From Lichtheimia corymbifera B2541 (Eukaryota; Mucoromycota; Mucoromycetes; Mucorales; Lichtheimiaceae): a DNA stretch of 64,000 bases. Numbering within the stretch: position 1 is the first letter of the stretch; the number at the start of each line of letters is the position of its first letter. The DNA lies in NCBI GenBank assembly GCA_000697475.1, contig JNEU01000912.1, positions 1-64,000 on the forward strand. The letters run 5' to 3'. Of this stretch, positions 21,399-33,213 are shown piece by piece. The notes under the pieces are model-generated. The model searched no databases. It was not told the DNA's origin and was given only the letters and a program-made list of their open reading frames with translations. The position numbers and the translations under genes are program-made.

Positions 21399-22366
21399 AT
21401 GGCAACCGACAATGACGACCAAGATTTCGCTTTCCACGTCAACTCACACGCCGTTTCTCTTCTCGCCAAGGAATGCGGCTTCGATTCAATACAGCGATCA
21501 GCATTACACACGTTGACAGAAACACTGGAAGACTGTGAGTTTTTCTTCCCGGTCACAATGCGCGATTCAAAGACTGACACTCTATCCAACACACCAGATT
21601 TAGAGAATCTACTTGCCAAAACACACCTTTATGCAGAGCTTGGGAACCGGACACGACCCAACTATCATGATGTGATACGTTCATTGGAAGAATCAGGAAT
21701 ACAGTTATCAGAGTTTGGCAACTATCTCAATCAACATAGAGAGGATCGTGGTAAGGATATATATACACATTGTTTATTATGGAAACGAGCTTGTACTTAT
21801 TGAAGCATGGATGCATAGTACATATACCACTTGCTAAAGAAAAGCCAAGCACTCAAACTGAAGAAAAATACAACTTTTTATCCTCGGATGATGAGGAAGA
21901 AGACAATACAGAGGAATCGACAACATCATTACCCGAATACGCACCTTCTCATATGCCAAAGTTCCCAAGCCGTCATTCTTTCCGCCAAACACCTGTAAGT
22001 TGTCTAAAGAGTGATGATGGAGAGCAAAAAAGATATTCATAGGATGTATAGGTGTATATTCATCGACCTGACGATCCTCAACGTGTACGAGAACTCAATT
22101 CCCAGCAATCACGTGTTGTCGAAGAAAACTTGAAACGATTAATGTCAGCAGAAAACCAGCTACTTCGACGGCACGATACAATGGAGGCGGACATGTTTGA
22201 TCTATCAGTACCGATTGTCAACTATGAAAGTGCGATACAAAGGAAAAAGCGTGTGAAGCGAGCTCATACAGGGGATATTCGAAGCATTACCACCAAGAAT
22301 GACCATAGTCCAAAGCCCAATAACGCTAATAATAATACCACCCCCTCTGAAATATCAACCAGGTGA
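21399..22366 (+). CDS. TAF8: Transcription initiation factor TFIID subunit 8
   Basis: Four exons (21399-21534, 21598-21750, 21819-21994, 22052-22366) give 259 residues. The N-terminal histone fold reads HAVSLLAKECGFDSIQRSAL, then across the first splice EDYLENLLAKTHLYAELGNR with TRPNYHDVIRSLEESGI, the typical TAF8 pattern. After an acidic linker (SSDDEEEDNTEE) the conserved C-terminal TAF8 segment follows: MPKFPSRHSFRQTPVYIHRP, then DDPQRVRELNSQQSRVVEEN. TAF8 pairs with TAF10 through the histone fold within TFIID, in RNA polymerase II initiation. The last ~40 residues are basic and Asn-rich. The third exon start (AG at 21817-21818) was chosen by frame. The gene ends 183 bp before UTP12 on the same strand. 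Family call is firm. Confidence 0.9.
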
Positions 22367-22549
22367 TAGTTTTAGTTGCAAATCATAAAATAAAACTGGC
22401 TGGATGGATAGGATACTATGATTCAAAAGGGATCACGTGATTGAAGAGCGGGATAATGAGAGTGGCTTTCTCGGGCCTCCAAAAAAAATGTGGTGAACCC
22501 GTTCTTGACAAGCGATCGAGATCTTGCACCGACTTTCAACAACACCTCC

Positions 22550-25500
22550 ATGGTCAAAGCTTATCTTCGGTACGAGCCGACTGCCAGCTTTGGTGTCATC
22601 AACTCGACACTCTCCAACATTATCTACGATGCTACCGGCAAATTGGCTATTGCTCCTGCTCTTGAACAAGTGATCCTCTGGGATCTGAAAAAGGGTACCA
22701 AGGTGCGTCTCCAATGCTCGTTTCCATGGCAGATCGTGAACTAATAACATGGCTAGGTTGGACAATGGAAAGAATCCAACAATACAGCAGCAGTGACATG
22801 TATCGCCAAAAGTCCCAACAACCGAGATTATGCTGTAGGGTGAGTCTATTTCTTGGATGTCTTTAGAGTGTATCCTAATTGATATATATATATATATAGC
22901 TATGCGGATGGTATGGTACGATTGTGGACAGCAGATACAACAGCCGAATCAGCTACGGTTACATTGAGTGGTCATCGAGGAGCCGTGACAGCATTGACGT
23001 TTGATCAAGATGGCACACGACTTGCATCAGGTTCCCAGGATACGGATATCATCGTATGGGATGTTGTCGCCGAGATGGGTCTTTACCGCCTCAAAGGCCA
23101 CAAGGAGCAAATCACATGCTTGAAATTCCTCAGTGGACGACGTGATGAGAGCACAGCAACGGATGGTTACATTTTATCATCTTCCAAGGACACCTTGTTG
23201 AAATTATGGGATTTATCGAGTCAGTTTTGTCGAGAAACAGTCGTCGGTCATCGCACGGAAGTTTGGTCCTTTGACGTTGATCCAGAACAAAACGTGATTA
23301 TTTCGGGTGGTGCCGAGCCACAATTGAAAGCATGGAAGATTGATTGGTCGATCCTTGATAAGCCTATTGAAGAATTGGATACGATGCAAGTCGACGGTGA
23401 AGATAACGCACCTGCTCTCGCCAAAGGTATCACCCTCTATGGCAATGTGCCTCGCAGTGCACGTGATCGTGTAGTCAGTATCAAGTTCCATCCCTCTGGC
23501 AAGTTTGTTGGCGTCCAGTCCAATGACAAGACCGTCGAGCTTTATCAAGTGCGCGAGCATGATGAAATCCGCAAAAAGATCCAACGTCGTCGAAAGCGTG
23601 CAAAGGAGAAAGGAAAGGATATCGAGATCAGCGATGATATTTTGGCAGAGGACTTGTATCACAGCTACATGATTGTTCGTGCACCTACCAAAGTCCGCAG
23701 CTTTGATTTCCCACCCAAGGATGATTATGAAAAGAAGGGTCATGTCCAGGTAATATATGAGGGAGGAGAGGGAAAGGAGAGGAACTCAGATAGACTAAAA
23801 CAACAATGAATTAGGTCTTGGTCTCATTGAATGATAACGTCATTGAGGTTTACAATGCTCCATTGCCTGCAGATAAAAAGGCCGATCCTACTTTGGAACC
23901 CTCCAGACAAGCTAGCATTGATATGCATGGCCATCGATCGGATATTCGTGCTGTAGCATTGAGCTCGGATGATGAAGTATTGGCTTCAGCTTCAAATGGT
24001 AAGTCAAGGGATGGATGATAAAAGGCGTGAAGATGCTGACGATGGTTGGCAATCTTAGGTCTATTGAAGATTTGGAATATAAAGACGAGATCCTGTATCC
24101 GATCCATTGAATGTGGATATGCCCTTTGTTGCGCTTTTCTCCCTGGTAACCGCCATGTAAGTAGCTGTATACCTTGTGGTGATTTGGATCACTTATGATA
24201 TCTCGTGATGGATTAGATTTTGGTTGGCACCAAGGCTGGTATGCTGGAATTATACGATCTTGGCTCGTCATCGCTTGTGGAATCGGTCAAAGGACACAGT
24301 GGTGCTGTATACTCCATGCAAATGCGACCTGACAAGCGGGGTTTTGTCACTGGCGGTGCTGATAAGGATGTCAAGTTTTGGGATTTCAAACTCGATGAGT
24401 CTGTGGTAAGGCTATCCATCGCCCACAGCTATATATCCGCATCATATTAATTGCGTGTTACCATAGAAACCTAAGCGATTGACATTTGTTCATATGCGTA
24501 CACTGAAAATGTCGGATGAAATCTTGTGCGTTCGATATAGCCCAGATCAAAACTTGATTGCCGTTTCTTTGCTCGATTCCACCGTAAAGGTCTTTTATCA
24601 TGACACACTCAAGTTCTTTTTGTCATTGTATGGTCACAAGGTAAAATGATGTCAATTGCTCAAAGTTAGCAGTGATCCTAATGCCGTTTTCCTGCACTTT
24701 AGCTTCCCGTACTCTCTATGGATATTTCATCCGATAACACTCTCATTGCCACTGGATCTGCGGATAAGAACGTCAAAATCTGGGGTCTTGACTTTGGTGA
24801 TTGTCACAAATCCATCTTTGCACATCAAGAGAGCGTCACCGGTGTTCAATTCGTGCATGGCACACATTATTTCTTCTCTATCAGCAAAGACAAGGTGGTC
24901 AAGTACTGGGATGGCGATAAGGTATGTTGGCATGACTTTAATGTGATGGATCCTTGGTACTTAACGCATTCATTTTAGTTTGAGAATATCATGAAGTTGC
25001 AAGGACACCATGGTGAAGTGTGGGCTTTGGCCATTGCAAAGCATGGCTCCTTTGTTGTCACTGGCTCCCATGATCGCTCCATCCGGATTTGGGAAAAGAC
25101 GGATGAACAGGTAATTTTTTTATCGAGTCATCAAATTGATTGCATGGTATACTTACTTATGCATGGCAATATTGTGTAGCTTTTCCTTGAAGAAGAGCGA
25201 GAAAAAGAACTGGAGGAGCTCTATGAATCTACACTTGTTAGTCAAATGGAGAAGGCCGATGTCAATGATATGGAACTCGATTCAGCAGGAAAACAAACCA
25301 TGGAAACTCTTAAGGCTGGTGAGCGGATAATAGAAGCATTGGACCTTGCAGATGAAGAAAAACAAGGCTGGGAAGCATATGAAGCTGTAAGTGGGGGCAT
25401 ATTGTTTTGGGGCAATTTTGTTCATTGCTAATCCTTGTACATATATATCATTCCATAGGCAAAAGCAAAGGGTATGCCAGCACAACCTCCTCAAAGGAAT

Positions 25501-26005
25501 CCCATCTTGATTGCTATGGGTGATGTTTCCCCGGATCGATACGTTCTCAATGTTGTGGAAAAGATCAAGGCCAATGATCTTGAAGAAGCATTACTTGTTC
25601 TACCATTTTCCAAGGTCCTTTCTCTACTTTCATACATTGAATCATGGGCTAAAAAGGTAAGATGAAAAGATATGGATACAGAGGATACGTTTGTATATTG
25701 ACAAAGGAGTTCTTTTTTTATAGAACTGGAATATCATTGTTATTTCACGGGTACTTTTCGCTCTGATCAAGATCAATCACAACCAAATTGTCGCCAACCG
25801 CATTATGCGACCGATGCTTGACTCGATCCGATATCACTTAAGAGAAGGATTACAACGACAAAAAGACATTATGGGATTCAATCGGGCGGCTCTTGGATAC
25901 CTACGACGTGATTGGGAGGCTCGTAATACAGCCGAGTTCTTTGATGAGAGCTCAGCTACCCCTGAAACTTCCAACAAGCGCGTCTTTACACAGCTTTCAT
26001 CATAG
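22550..26005 (+). CDS. UTP12: U3 snoRNP / small-subunit processome WD40 protein Utp12 (Dip2, WDR3)
   Basis: Twelve exons (22550-22702, 22757-22839, 22900-23749, 23815-23998, 24059-24156, 24217-24405, 24467-24640, 24703-24921, 24979-25110, 25180-25386, 25459-25656, 25724-26005) give 922 residues, close to yeast Dip2. The start [17 protein letters not shown] is characteristic. About a dozen WD repeats form two propellers (for example [29 protein letters not shown] ends, [20 protein letters not shown]). A basic loop ([19 protein letters not shown]) is present near residue 305. The C-terminal Utp12 domain ([20 protein letters not shown] to [20 protein letters not shown]) completes the family plan. 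The protein acts in the nucleolus in 18S rRNA maturation. All splice joins preserve frame. Convergent with the SAM carrier, 86 bp apart. Confidence 0.95.
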
Positions 26006-26091
26006 ATTAATGTACATATAAGCACTCATTAAAAAGCAAAAAGAACCCATCATGTTTTTACATATGCCATTTTCTATATCGTATATAATTT

Positions 26092-27236
26092 CTATCGCCG
26101 GTCTTCTAACATGCGCAATTGAACAAGCGTCTTGACAGCCTTCTCGTATACACCCAAAAAGATACTGCCACCAATTGAAATCCACATCACACGAGGTCCA
26201 ATGCCTGCCAACAATACTCGAGGTCCTTCCTCTGCTACGATACGCTTGAATGTTGAAACGATGCCAATGTTTTCGGGTGCCAAATGTTTCTATCATGATA
26301 GTCCCATGTTAGCTCTCTATGAGGATGATGCCATTTTCTTCATCTTCTTTTTACCTTTTGCAATAGCATGATTCTCGTCTTGCATACATCGAGAGGCGTA
26401 GTGATAGCAGCAGCGACACCACCAGCCAAGGAACCCCATAATGCTGCTTCATAGGGTTCTATCCGTCGATTTTTGTGTATCGCGTATTGACGTTTAAAGT
26501 ATTCGTAGAGTGGAAATTGGATACAGGTAAAAGGAATCTCGCGTGCAACGGTCGATAAGAAGCCACGATAAAAGCCAAGGATGCCTTCGGTCCTGATCAC
26601 GTGCTTAACGGCATCGGATGTTGCTGTGAATTGTTTGGTCTGCATACGTTGTTTGATCACTTCGGTAGGGACACGGACCGTGCATGCAATCTAGGTCACC
26701 CCTCCCCTTGTCTTAGTCTCTCTCTTCATGATATCCATGACTACTACTACTTACAATTTCACCAAAAGATGCAGCTGCCATATGCACAAAATGAGAATGT
26801 TTCGGGTCCACACTTGCACCGAGCAATCGCTTGGTTGCTTCATAGGAAACGAAAAAGAGAGAAGCTAAAGGGATAGGGATCCTTTGTATGAGTGAGGGAT
26901 AAAAAATATTAGCCATACAACTGGACTCACCATTGGGAGCACTACCGATCACGGCTGTGAGAAGACCAGAGTAGACACCACGAAAACCTCCAGACGCAAT
27001 AAAGCCTGCCTGCGATTGAAGACGTGTCTTGATCGTGTCTGAATAGATAAATGTCAGGAACCCAATGACAAGGGAGAACGCGTTTCGCTGTGTGTGTGTG
27101 TGTGTGTGTCGTCGTCAGTCGTAGTGATCTATATATTACCTAATGGGAAGAGGGCGGTATCGACAGCGGTTCCAGCCATAGCACCTGCCAGCAGGGCTTG
27201 CTTCAAATTGGCTTGGTACGAGGGCTCGTTGCTCAT
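26092..27236 (-). CDS. PET8: Mitochondrial S-adenosylmethionine carrier
   Basis: Five exons on the minus strand (27140-27236, 26931-27038, 26755-26864, 26355-26690, 26092-26289) give 282 residues, the usual carrier length. Three carrier repeats are visible: [15 protein letters not shown] in repeat 1, [15 protein letters not shown] in repeat 2 and [14 protein letters not shown] in repeat 3, matching the P-x-[DE]-x-x-[KR] signature. [20 protein letters not shown] and the Glu in the second signature are typical of SAM carriers (yeast Pet8, human SLC25A26), which import SAM into the matrix in exchange for S-adenosylhomocysteine. The N-terminus is short, with no presequence, as expected. The intron after exon 1 contains a GT repeat (near 27090). 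The SAM subfamily is inferred from motif resemblance; membership in the carrier family is certain. Confidence 0.88.
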
Positions 27237-27509
27237 TCCCAAGTGAACAGGTGTTTGCAGGTAAAAAGAAAGTAAAGAGGGTGGGTATATCTCTATGCGA
27301 CCTCTTTTTTTTTTCTCCACCCTGTGATACTGAGCCCTTGTCATTTTTTTCATGTACAGCCTTCTCTGGCTGAGTTCGATGTAGACCAATGGAAGGATTG
27401 TAGATCATCCATCAACCTTCTTTCCATCCATGACTCAAATGATGATTATTGGTTTGGGATAGATGCAATATTGGTGTGTTATTGTAGATGATATACATAT
27501 TAATTACGT

Positions 27510-28498
27510 CTATTCTTGGTCATTTTCAGCAATTCCATCTAACTTTTCCTTTGTGAGCAGTTGATCAATATCCGAGATACGCCATGACCAGTCGTTGACA
27601 GGCTCGCCATTTTCATCCCTCGAAGACACCATTTTGTCTGCTGGTTCAAAGTAAGGGGTCTCGAATTGTACAAGCAACGTCCTTCGCCCTTCATCATAGA
27701 GTAGGATATCATCACCACGATTGACCTTGTAAATCACATCTGCGTCCACCTTGACATCCACGCGAACATGAGCTCCTTCCAATAGTCCACGAGCCACACG
27801 CATTCTTGCATCGCCAAAGGATTCCTCGTCAGCGTCATTGGTCTTTTTCATGCCCACTTGAATCGTCATCCATTCAAATACATCGTATTCGCGAGGTGTA
27901 ATAAACGCACGTGGATTTCCAAGCGTGAGCCAAACATCACCCAAATTGGCATCGTAAATTTGTGGTACGCTCAACAAGACCTCGTCATGCAATCCCAAAG
28001 CTTTCTTTGCCCCTTGTTCGAGTCGAGCCAATAGCATTGGATTCATCATTTGCTCCAATTCTTCTCTTCGTGCTTCATTGCTTGGATCCGTCAAATGTTG
28101 TGAAAGGACTTCAAGTGCTCGTCGAGTTGCCATGGTTGCACCGAGTAAAAACTGCTCGGGAAAGTATGAAAAGCCCGTATTCAAATAAAGCGTCCTTGAT
28201 GCCAGTCGAACACTCGAAGCATGTTGTATAAATGTTGGCAAGATATTAAGCAAACTGAAAGGACCACTCGCATGTGCATATGGATATTGTTCAATACGGG
28301 GTGGGTCGTTGTGCAAAAGCCAAGCTGTTGTTGATCGGGTACATGAGGATCTACTAACTAACCAGCACCACACTATGACGACTTACGAAATGACCGAATG
28401 TTACGTTTGGACTCTTCCCATTGTATTGAACTTGAGGAAAACTGACGTACTCGACAAGAGTTGCCAATGACGCGTAGCCGGGTTATTTGCTTAAACAT
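27510..28498 (-). CDS. Putative mitochondrial matrix protein (MAIP1/Tim44-like C-terminal fold)
   Basis: Two exons (28387-28498 and 27510-28324) give 308 residues. The N-terminus MFKQITRLRVIGNSCRVRQF followed by SSSS is a good mitochondrial presequence, with an Arg-x-Phe-Ser-Ser cleavage context. The body has a helical region (ARREELEQMMNPMLLARLEQ), then alternating strands (VRVDVKVDADVIYKVN, RRTLLVQFETPYF) and ends NDWSWRISDIDQLL. That layout recalls the Tim44/Mba1/MRPL45-type domain and in particular the matrix AAA-peptidase interacting protein MAIP1, but the match is by overall pattern only. The first exon was added because the second has no acceptable start and the splice (GTAAGT...CAACAG) keeps frame. 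Neighbour of the SAM carrier, same strand. Function is otherwise unknown. Confidence 0.6.
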
Positions 28499-28683
28499 GA
28501 GTGGGTGGAAAGAAAAGGGTCAAGGTATTAAGCCCGCCCAATTAGTGTACACACAATGACCGTGACGGTCTGGTTTTCTTGCATGATTCCAGGAACTCAC
28601 AATAGACAACCTCCATGGATAAAATCATTCATGCTATTATTGTACCACTACCACATACAAGGAGGAGGGAGGGGAGGAACTAT

Positions 28684-30907
28684 TTATAAGGTAGGAAACC
28701 ATTTCAAACCGGGAACTACTGTTTCTTTGATGGTGGGGACGCCATCGATGTTGATACGACACACTCTTTTCTTGACATTCTGAATATGGGTAATGGATAA
28801 CCCTGGCCAGCTCTTTACGAAACTCTTCATTGCTTGATCTGATATCAATGCTGATTGTTCAAGAAAGAAAGGCGGCTCCTCAATCACGATTTCCCGCAAT
28901 TCCTTGAGATGGGTGACCCATGGCATCAACATGGGTAAGGATTGATGTCTTCCCGAAAATATCACTTTGCGTAGTCCAGAGCGTTGCATCTCCTCGCTTA
29001 AGGGTGTCATATCCGCATTCTTTTCATGCCATCCATCATAGGTGATATCCAACGTGCGCATGCTAGGACACGCCAACACATATTGAACCAATCCTCGCAT
29101 CTTGACGGTATCGACCTTGGAGAGAGACACTTCCAAATACTGCAGTGATGGCGTACTTTTCATGAATCGTTTCATGCCTCGAGGTGTAAGTTGGTTGCCT
29201 TCCATGCTCAGCGCAAGTTTTTCAAGATGTTGCAATTGTCCAAGGGTAGCCAACACATCATCGGAAACCGAAAGGGGCGGAAGGTACACGTCTTGAAGCA
29301 TTGGACATGCCTTGATCACACTCGATAACAATGCATAGTCTGCCGTACCATCGATGGCGGGTCCACAGCCCAATTTACGAAGAGCGGTCATGCCAGTCGA
29401 TGCAATGGTGTTGTAAATATCTGTCACATAGCCATGTCGATCCAAATCAAGATTCACAAGGGTCGTTTTGCTCTTTCGGATAAGGAGATCGATCTTTTCA
29501 CTGCCAGCATGAAGATGATTGCCTGTCATGACCAAGTCGTATAAACCAGGTTGTTGGTTGTTCAAATGACGATGATGGTGAGGTGATGTCTCATAGTCGT
29601 CATCATCGGAAGAAGGAAGATAGGATGAGAAAACCTTGCAGGATCCATGAGCCACATGTAATTTGCGTAATGCAGGAAGTTCATAATAAATCAGCCTGAA
29701 CAAGTCATCGAAAAAGTGCTCCAAAGTCTCATCGTCGTAGGTCAAATGAAAACTCTCAAGATGGGGTGATTTCCGAATCAAGTCAAACAGGTTGAGCGTT
29801 GTATAGACGCAATTAATACGCAAATCTTTCAATGGAAATGGCCCTGGTGGTAAAACGAGCGGTGGTGTATTCAATTCCTCCTCCGTGTATCGAATCTGGT
29901 CCTCTAGTGTCAATGATCGCAAATTGGGACAACTCTTCAAAGCATGGCTGAGCACCTTCCCCATATCATTGCGTAACTGGAGCTTTTGAAGCGTGTTTTT
30001 TGTGTTGGTGATAATCCTAAGAGGTGCTGACATGTCCTCCTCATCCAATAACAGCGACATGCCTATATAAAGAGAGGAGGAATCAGTATAGTATATTATA
30101 CCACACCCCCCCTCCACATGACTTGCTCAGAGATTGAATATTATTCCATCGATATCCAGCGATTGTTTCATACATGAGCATGGTCGGTGTTTCCATCATG
30201 TCTTGGTAGAGTGTGAGATGACGAATATGCTGCTTTGGTGCCTTTGCAAGGAGTTTTCGGAAACTGCTCTTGTATGCTGTATCCTTATGAGAGACGGTGA
30301 AACAACGCCAAGTGCCAGGCCATTCATAGACTGTCTTGTACCATGATTTGCATGTGGATGCGAGAATGACAAGGTCCTCCAAGAACAAATGAATCAAGAT
30401 GCCATCCAATATCTCGGCTGGAAGTAACCAAAGAAGCGTTTGATTGCGTTGTTCAATCTCTTGTTGCAATTGTTGTCCAAGTCGTACCAAGCTTTGGTGT
30501 CGAGGATGATCGGAAGGGACACGTTTGATGCCTGTTGTCAACATCCGCATAGCCCCAGATCGATTATCTTGTAAGAGCAACTGGTTTGCTGCCAGTAGAT
30601 AGCCGTCAGGATCACGTACGTTCCGCAGTGTCAGTGCTTGCGACAATTTCAAAGCAACATTGTTGACACCCCGTTTCTGATAAGTGTACGATCGCATAGC
30701 CAAACATGTCGACAACACACCATGCTGAATGCAATGCTGCAGCCTGTCAAAAGTCGAAGCTGCAACCTCCAAGTCTTGTGCTTTGACTGCCTCGGTGCCA
30801 TGGGTGAAAAGTTGCTTCAATTGGTCGAGTTCTTGAATAAAACTACGGTCCAAGACATGCGCATAGGCGTCTGCATCTGCCAGAGGGGAACGTGTGGATT
30901 GGGCCAT
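28684..30907 (-). CDS. F-box protein with N-terminal TPR-like helices and leucine-rich repeats
   Basis: Two exons (30118-30907 and 28684-30062) give 722 residues. Residues about 30-130 are TPR-like helices (FTHGTEAVKAQDLEVAASTF). The F-box is at about 158-205 (LLWLLPAEILDGILIHLFLE, then DLVILASTCKSWYKTV). Irregular leucine-rich repeats follow to the C-terminus (LSHALKSCPNLRSLTLED, SPSLQYLEVSLSKVDTV). F-box proteins of this build recruit substrates to SCF ubiquitin ligases through Skp1; the substrate is unknown. The start at 30907 (MAQSTRSPLAD) is preferred; an in-frame ATG at 31024 would add a hydrophobic stretch of doubtful value. The 55-bp intron (30063-30117) needs the weak donor GTGGAG, the only one that keeps frame. 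Such F-box proteins are abundant in Mucorales. Confidence 0.82.
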
Positions 30908-32754
30908 GGAGCAACCAATGTCGAAAAGGAGATATGCCGAAAAGAGATACACGACCTGGTCGCGAAATTCACGGACTGCCAGTAATACGGCGATCCCAGA
31001 AGTATGATTGGACGCGCCAACCATCAATGCATGATATCTTATCGCTCACTGCCAAACTCAGTGCATGAATCATCCTCCTCGCCGCTTCAAAGCCTTACCT
31101 TAGTATAGATGCTTTATCACCATTATTGTACTAGAATGTTGTTCTTTGATCAATGAATCTCACTACACGAGTTGTGTCGGTCATGTACCTTTTGTATTCC
31201 AGAAGATTTGAAAACAATGAATGTCTAATTATAGACTTAAACAAAGAAAACAAAGAACAAGCACTAGTCTTTATTCTCGATGCATCGCTAACACAAAGGA
31301 CGACATTCAGCCATGAGATGCGACTTGCTTCAAAGTAACTCGCTTTGATATATTATCCATGCGACATGATGGCAGTTTGCTCTCTCGATTTTCAGCTATC
31401 CTAAGCGATCCGATATCAACACGTGGGCAATCAGAGAACAATGCACTTCCGCTGAACTTGCATGTGCCGGTAGACTACTTGTACCCCTGTAACTTTGAAT
31501 GGGCTTCTCGAATCCCGTCATCCATGGATCTTTTTGGATCGTCGTCATTGCCTGCTGAACACACAATGGATTAAACAACAATGACCGATATTAACATCAT
31601 CCTTTTATCCATCCAACAACAAAGAAAACGACAAGGCAAGTGAGAAATGGCATTCGATAGTTTATCCGATTTAGGCCATGTGCCAAACACACACGTGTGG
31701 TCAACTCCTTCTGTCAACTTGAAGAATGATGACATGTGTCTGAGCTGGTGGTGGCATCATCGTTAAAAATAAGTTGTTGTAGCTGTGCAATATTATACGT
31801 TCTTCCAAGGTCGAGATCTTTTATTGATTGTTTGTTTACCTATACGGTTAAAAAGAACGACTGGCAATAAATCAAGGGGCTAGTCGTGCCATCACTTTCC
31901 GTTTCTGCAGTCTGTGCGAGCATATTTTTTCGCGTGTGGAAATGGGAGGGATCATAATTATGTCTAATGGTAACACAATGACGTCGATTGTGGAGAAGAT
32001 GCATATCGGAGCTGATTATGCAAATCACTGTGATACAACCCTCCCCTTTAGCCTACCATCACCACCACTCATTGTTATTAACGCACCTTGATCGCTCAAG
32101 CCAATCATCATTCATAGTTGGAATGATGGTTGATCATATATGTGTATGCGTGCATATATCGACTCACTTTTTTTAAAAGCTACAAGTATACAACATGCTG
32201 CTGGAAAACTCATTCCTTGAACAGCTGACTGAATTATTATCCTTCATCTTTTCTCTCCCTGCAGCATACATGACTTAGTACAACCAAACCAAAGATAAAG
32301 AATTACCCCGCATGGTGAACAAAGGCATGTGCAACGGGTGCCTAAACGCTTAAACGAAACGGATAGCCTTGATCATGTGGATGGCCTTTTTTTATTATCA
32401 TAGACAACAGCACCACTCATGCTCTCGCACAACATGCTCGTCCCTGGTTTTGTGTTATGGTCGGACTGCACAAAGCTGAGTGTGTATTCCCTTTGCATAC
32501 CTCCCTTTCATGTCAATAAGGTGTGTGCACGCACGCATGACGTGGCCAATTAGGCTCCGTTAACAATATCATGCACTGATATAGATTTGTCTTTTTGCAT
32601 AGAGTTAACAAACAGCTTCGTGTTCTGGAACGTGTATCTTAAAACGCTGGCTGCAATCTATATAAAAGCACAACATGACTCAATCCATTGATAGCATCAT
32701 ACTCTCTATCTCCCTCTTCTTCTATCTATCCTATTAAACTACAACAACAACAAG
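30908..32754. other. Intergenic 1.8 kb, no gene seen
   Basis: Upstream regions of the F-box gene and of the gene at 32755. No open frame with coding character, no member of the dispersed repeat family. Confidence 0.5.
32657..32668 (+). promoter_or_regulatory. TATA box
   Basis: TCTATATAAAAG lies 87-98 bases before the ATG at 32755, with a CT-rich 5' UTR (TCTCCCTCTTCTTCTATC) and then ACAACAACAACAAG just before the start. A well-formed promoter supports the small gene at 32755. Confidence 0.5.
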
Positions 32755-33213
32755 ATGTTGCTTGCCAATCCACCAGCACAACTCGTTCACTTTACCACTG
32801 AGATCCATCCACGCTGTATATCACCACCAACCACCCCATCTTTTTCAATTTGCAGCCAACGTTCAAAGCGCCCTTTTATGAATAATAGCGGCAACGATAG
32901 CAAGAGGGTTTATAAGGTGCTGCAATCGATTGATGAGGAATCAGAAGATGTTTGCAAACCACCATCAGCCATGATGCCTCAAAGTATACCTGATACCCAT
33001 TGGATTAGAATCCAAAGGAGAAGTAGTGCAGCAGCTGTTGTAACACCATATGGCACATCCAATAAGGAGTCATCAACAATGCTATCCGATAACAACAACA
33101 ACGTTTCCCGCTCATCTCTTTTCCCGACAAATGGACCATGTGCAGCAGCACCACGTCGAAGGTCATCAGCACCAACGCAACTTGTCACTATTCTTGAGGA
33201 AGATGAATCCTAA
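32755..33213 (+). CDS. Small Ser/Asn-rich protein of unknown function
   Basis: Single-exon 152-residue protein, not recognised. It starts MLLANPPAQLVHFTTEIHPR, has a central acidic patch (SIDEESEDV), two basophilic kinase-type sites (RIQRRSSA at about 85-92 and RRRSSAP near 134), an Asn run and an acidic C-terminus (LVTILEEDES). Largely disordered, with no signal peptide or membrane segment. Support comes from the TATA box, a codon bias unlike the surrounding DNA, and AATAAATAG about 70 bases after the stop as a polyadenylation signal. A regulatory or phosphorylated adaptor role would be a guess. Confidence 0.55.
   Translation: MLLANPPAQLVHFTTEIHPRCISPPTTPSFSICSQRSKRPFMNNSGNDSKRVYKVLQSIDEESEDVCKPPSAMMPQSIPDTHWIRIQRRSSAAAVVTPYGTSNKESSTMLSDNNNNVSRSSLFPTNGPCAAAPRRRSSAPTQLVTILEEDES

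Noticed and set aside
23213..23743. 176-codon minus-strand frame
   Set aside because: Lies wholly antisense to a well-supported UTP12 exon.
31022..31024. Upstream ATG for the F-box protein
   Set aside because: It adds 39 residues with a hydrophobic stretch unlike F-box proteins; the ATG at 30907 fits better.
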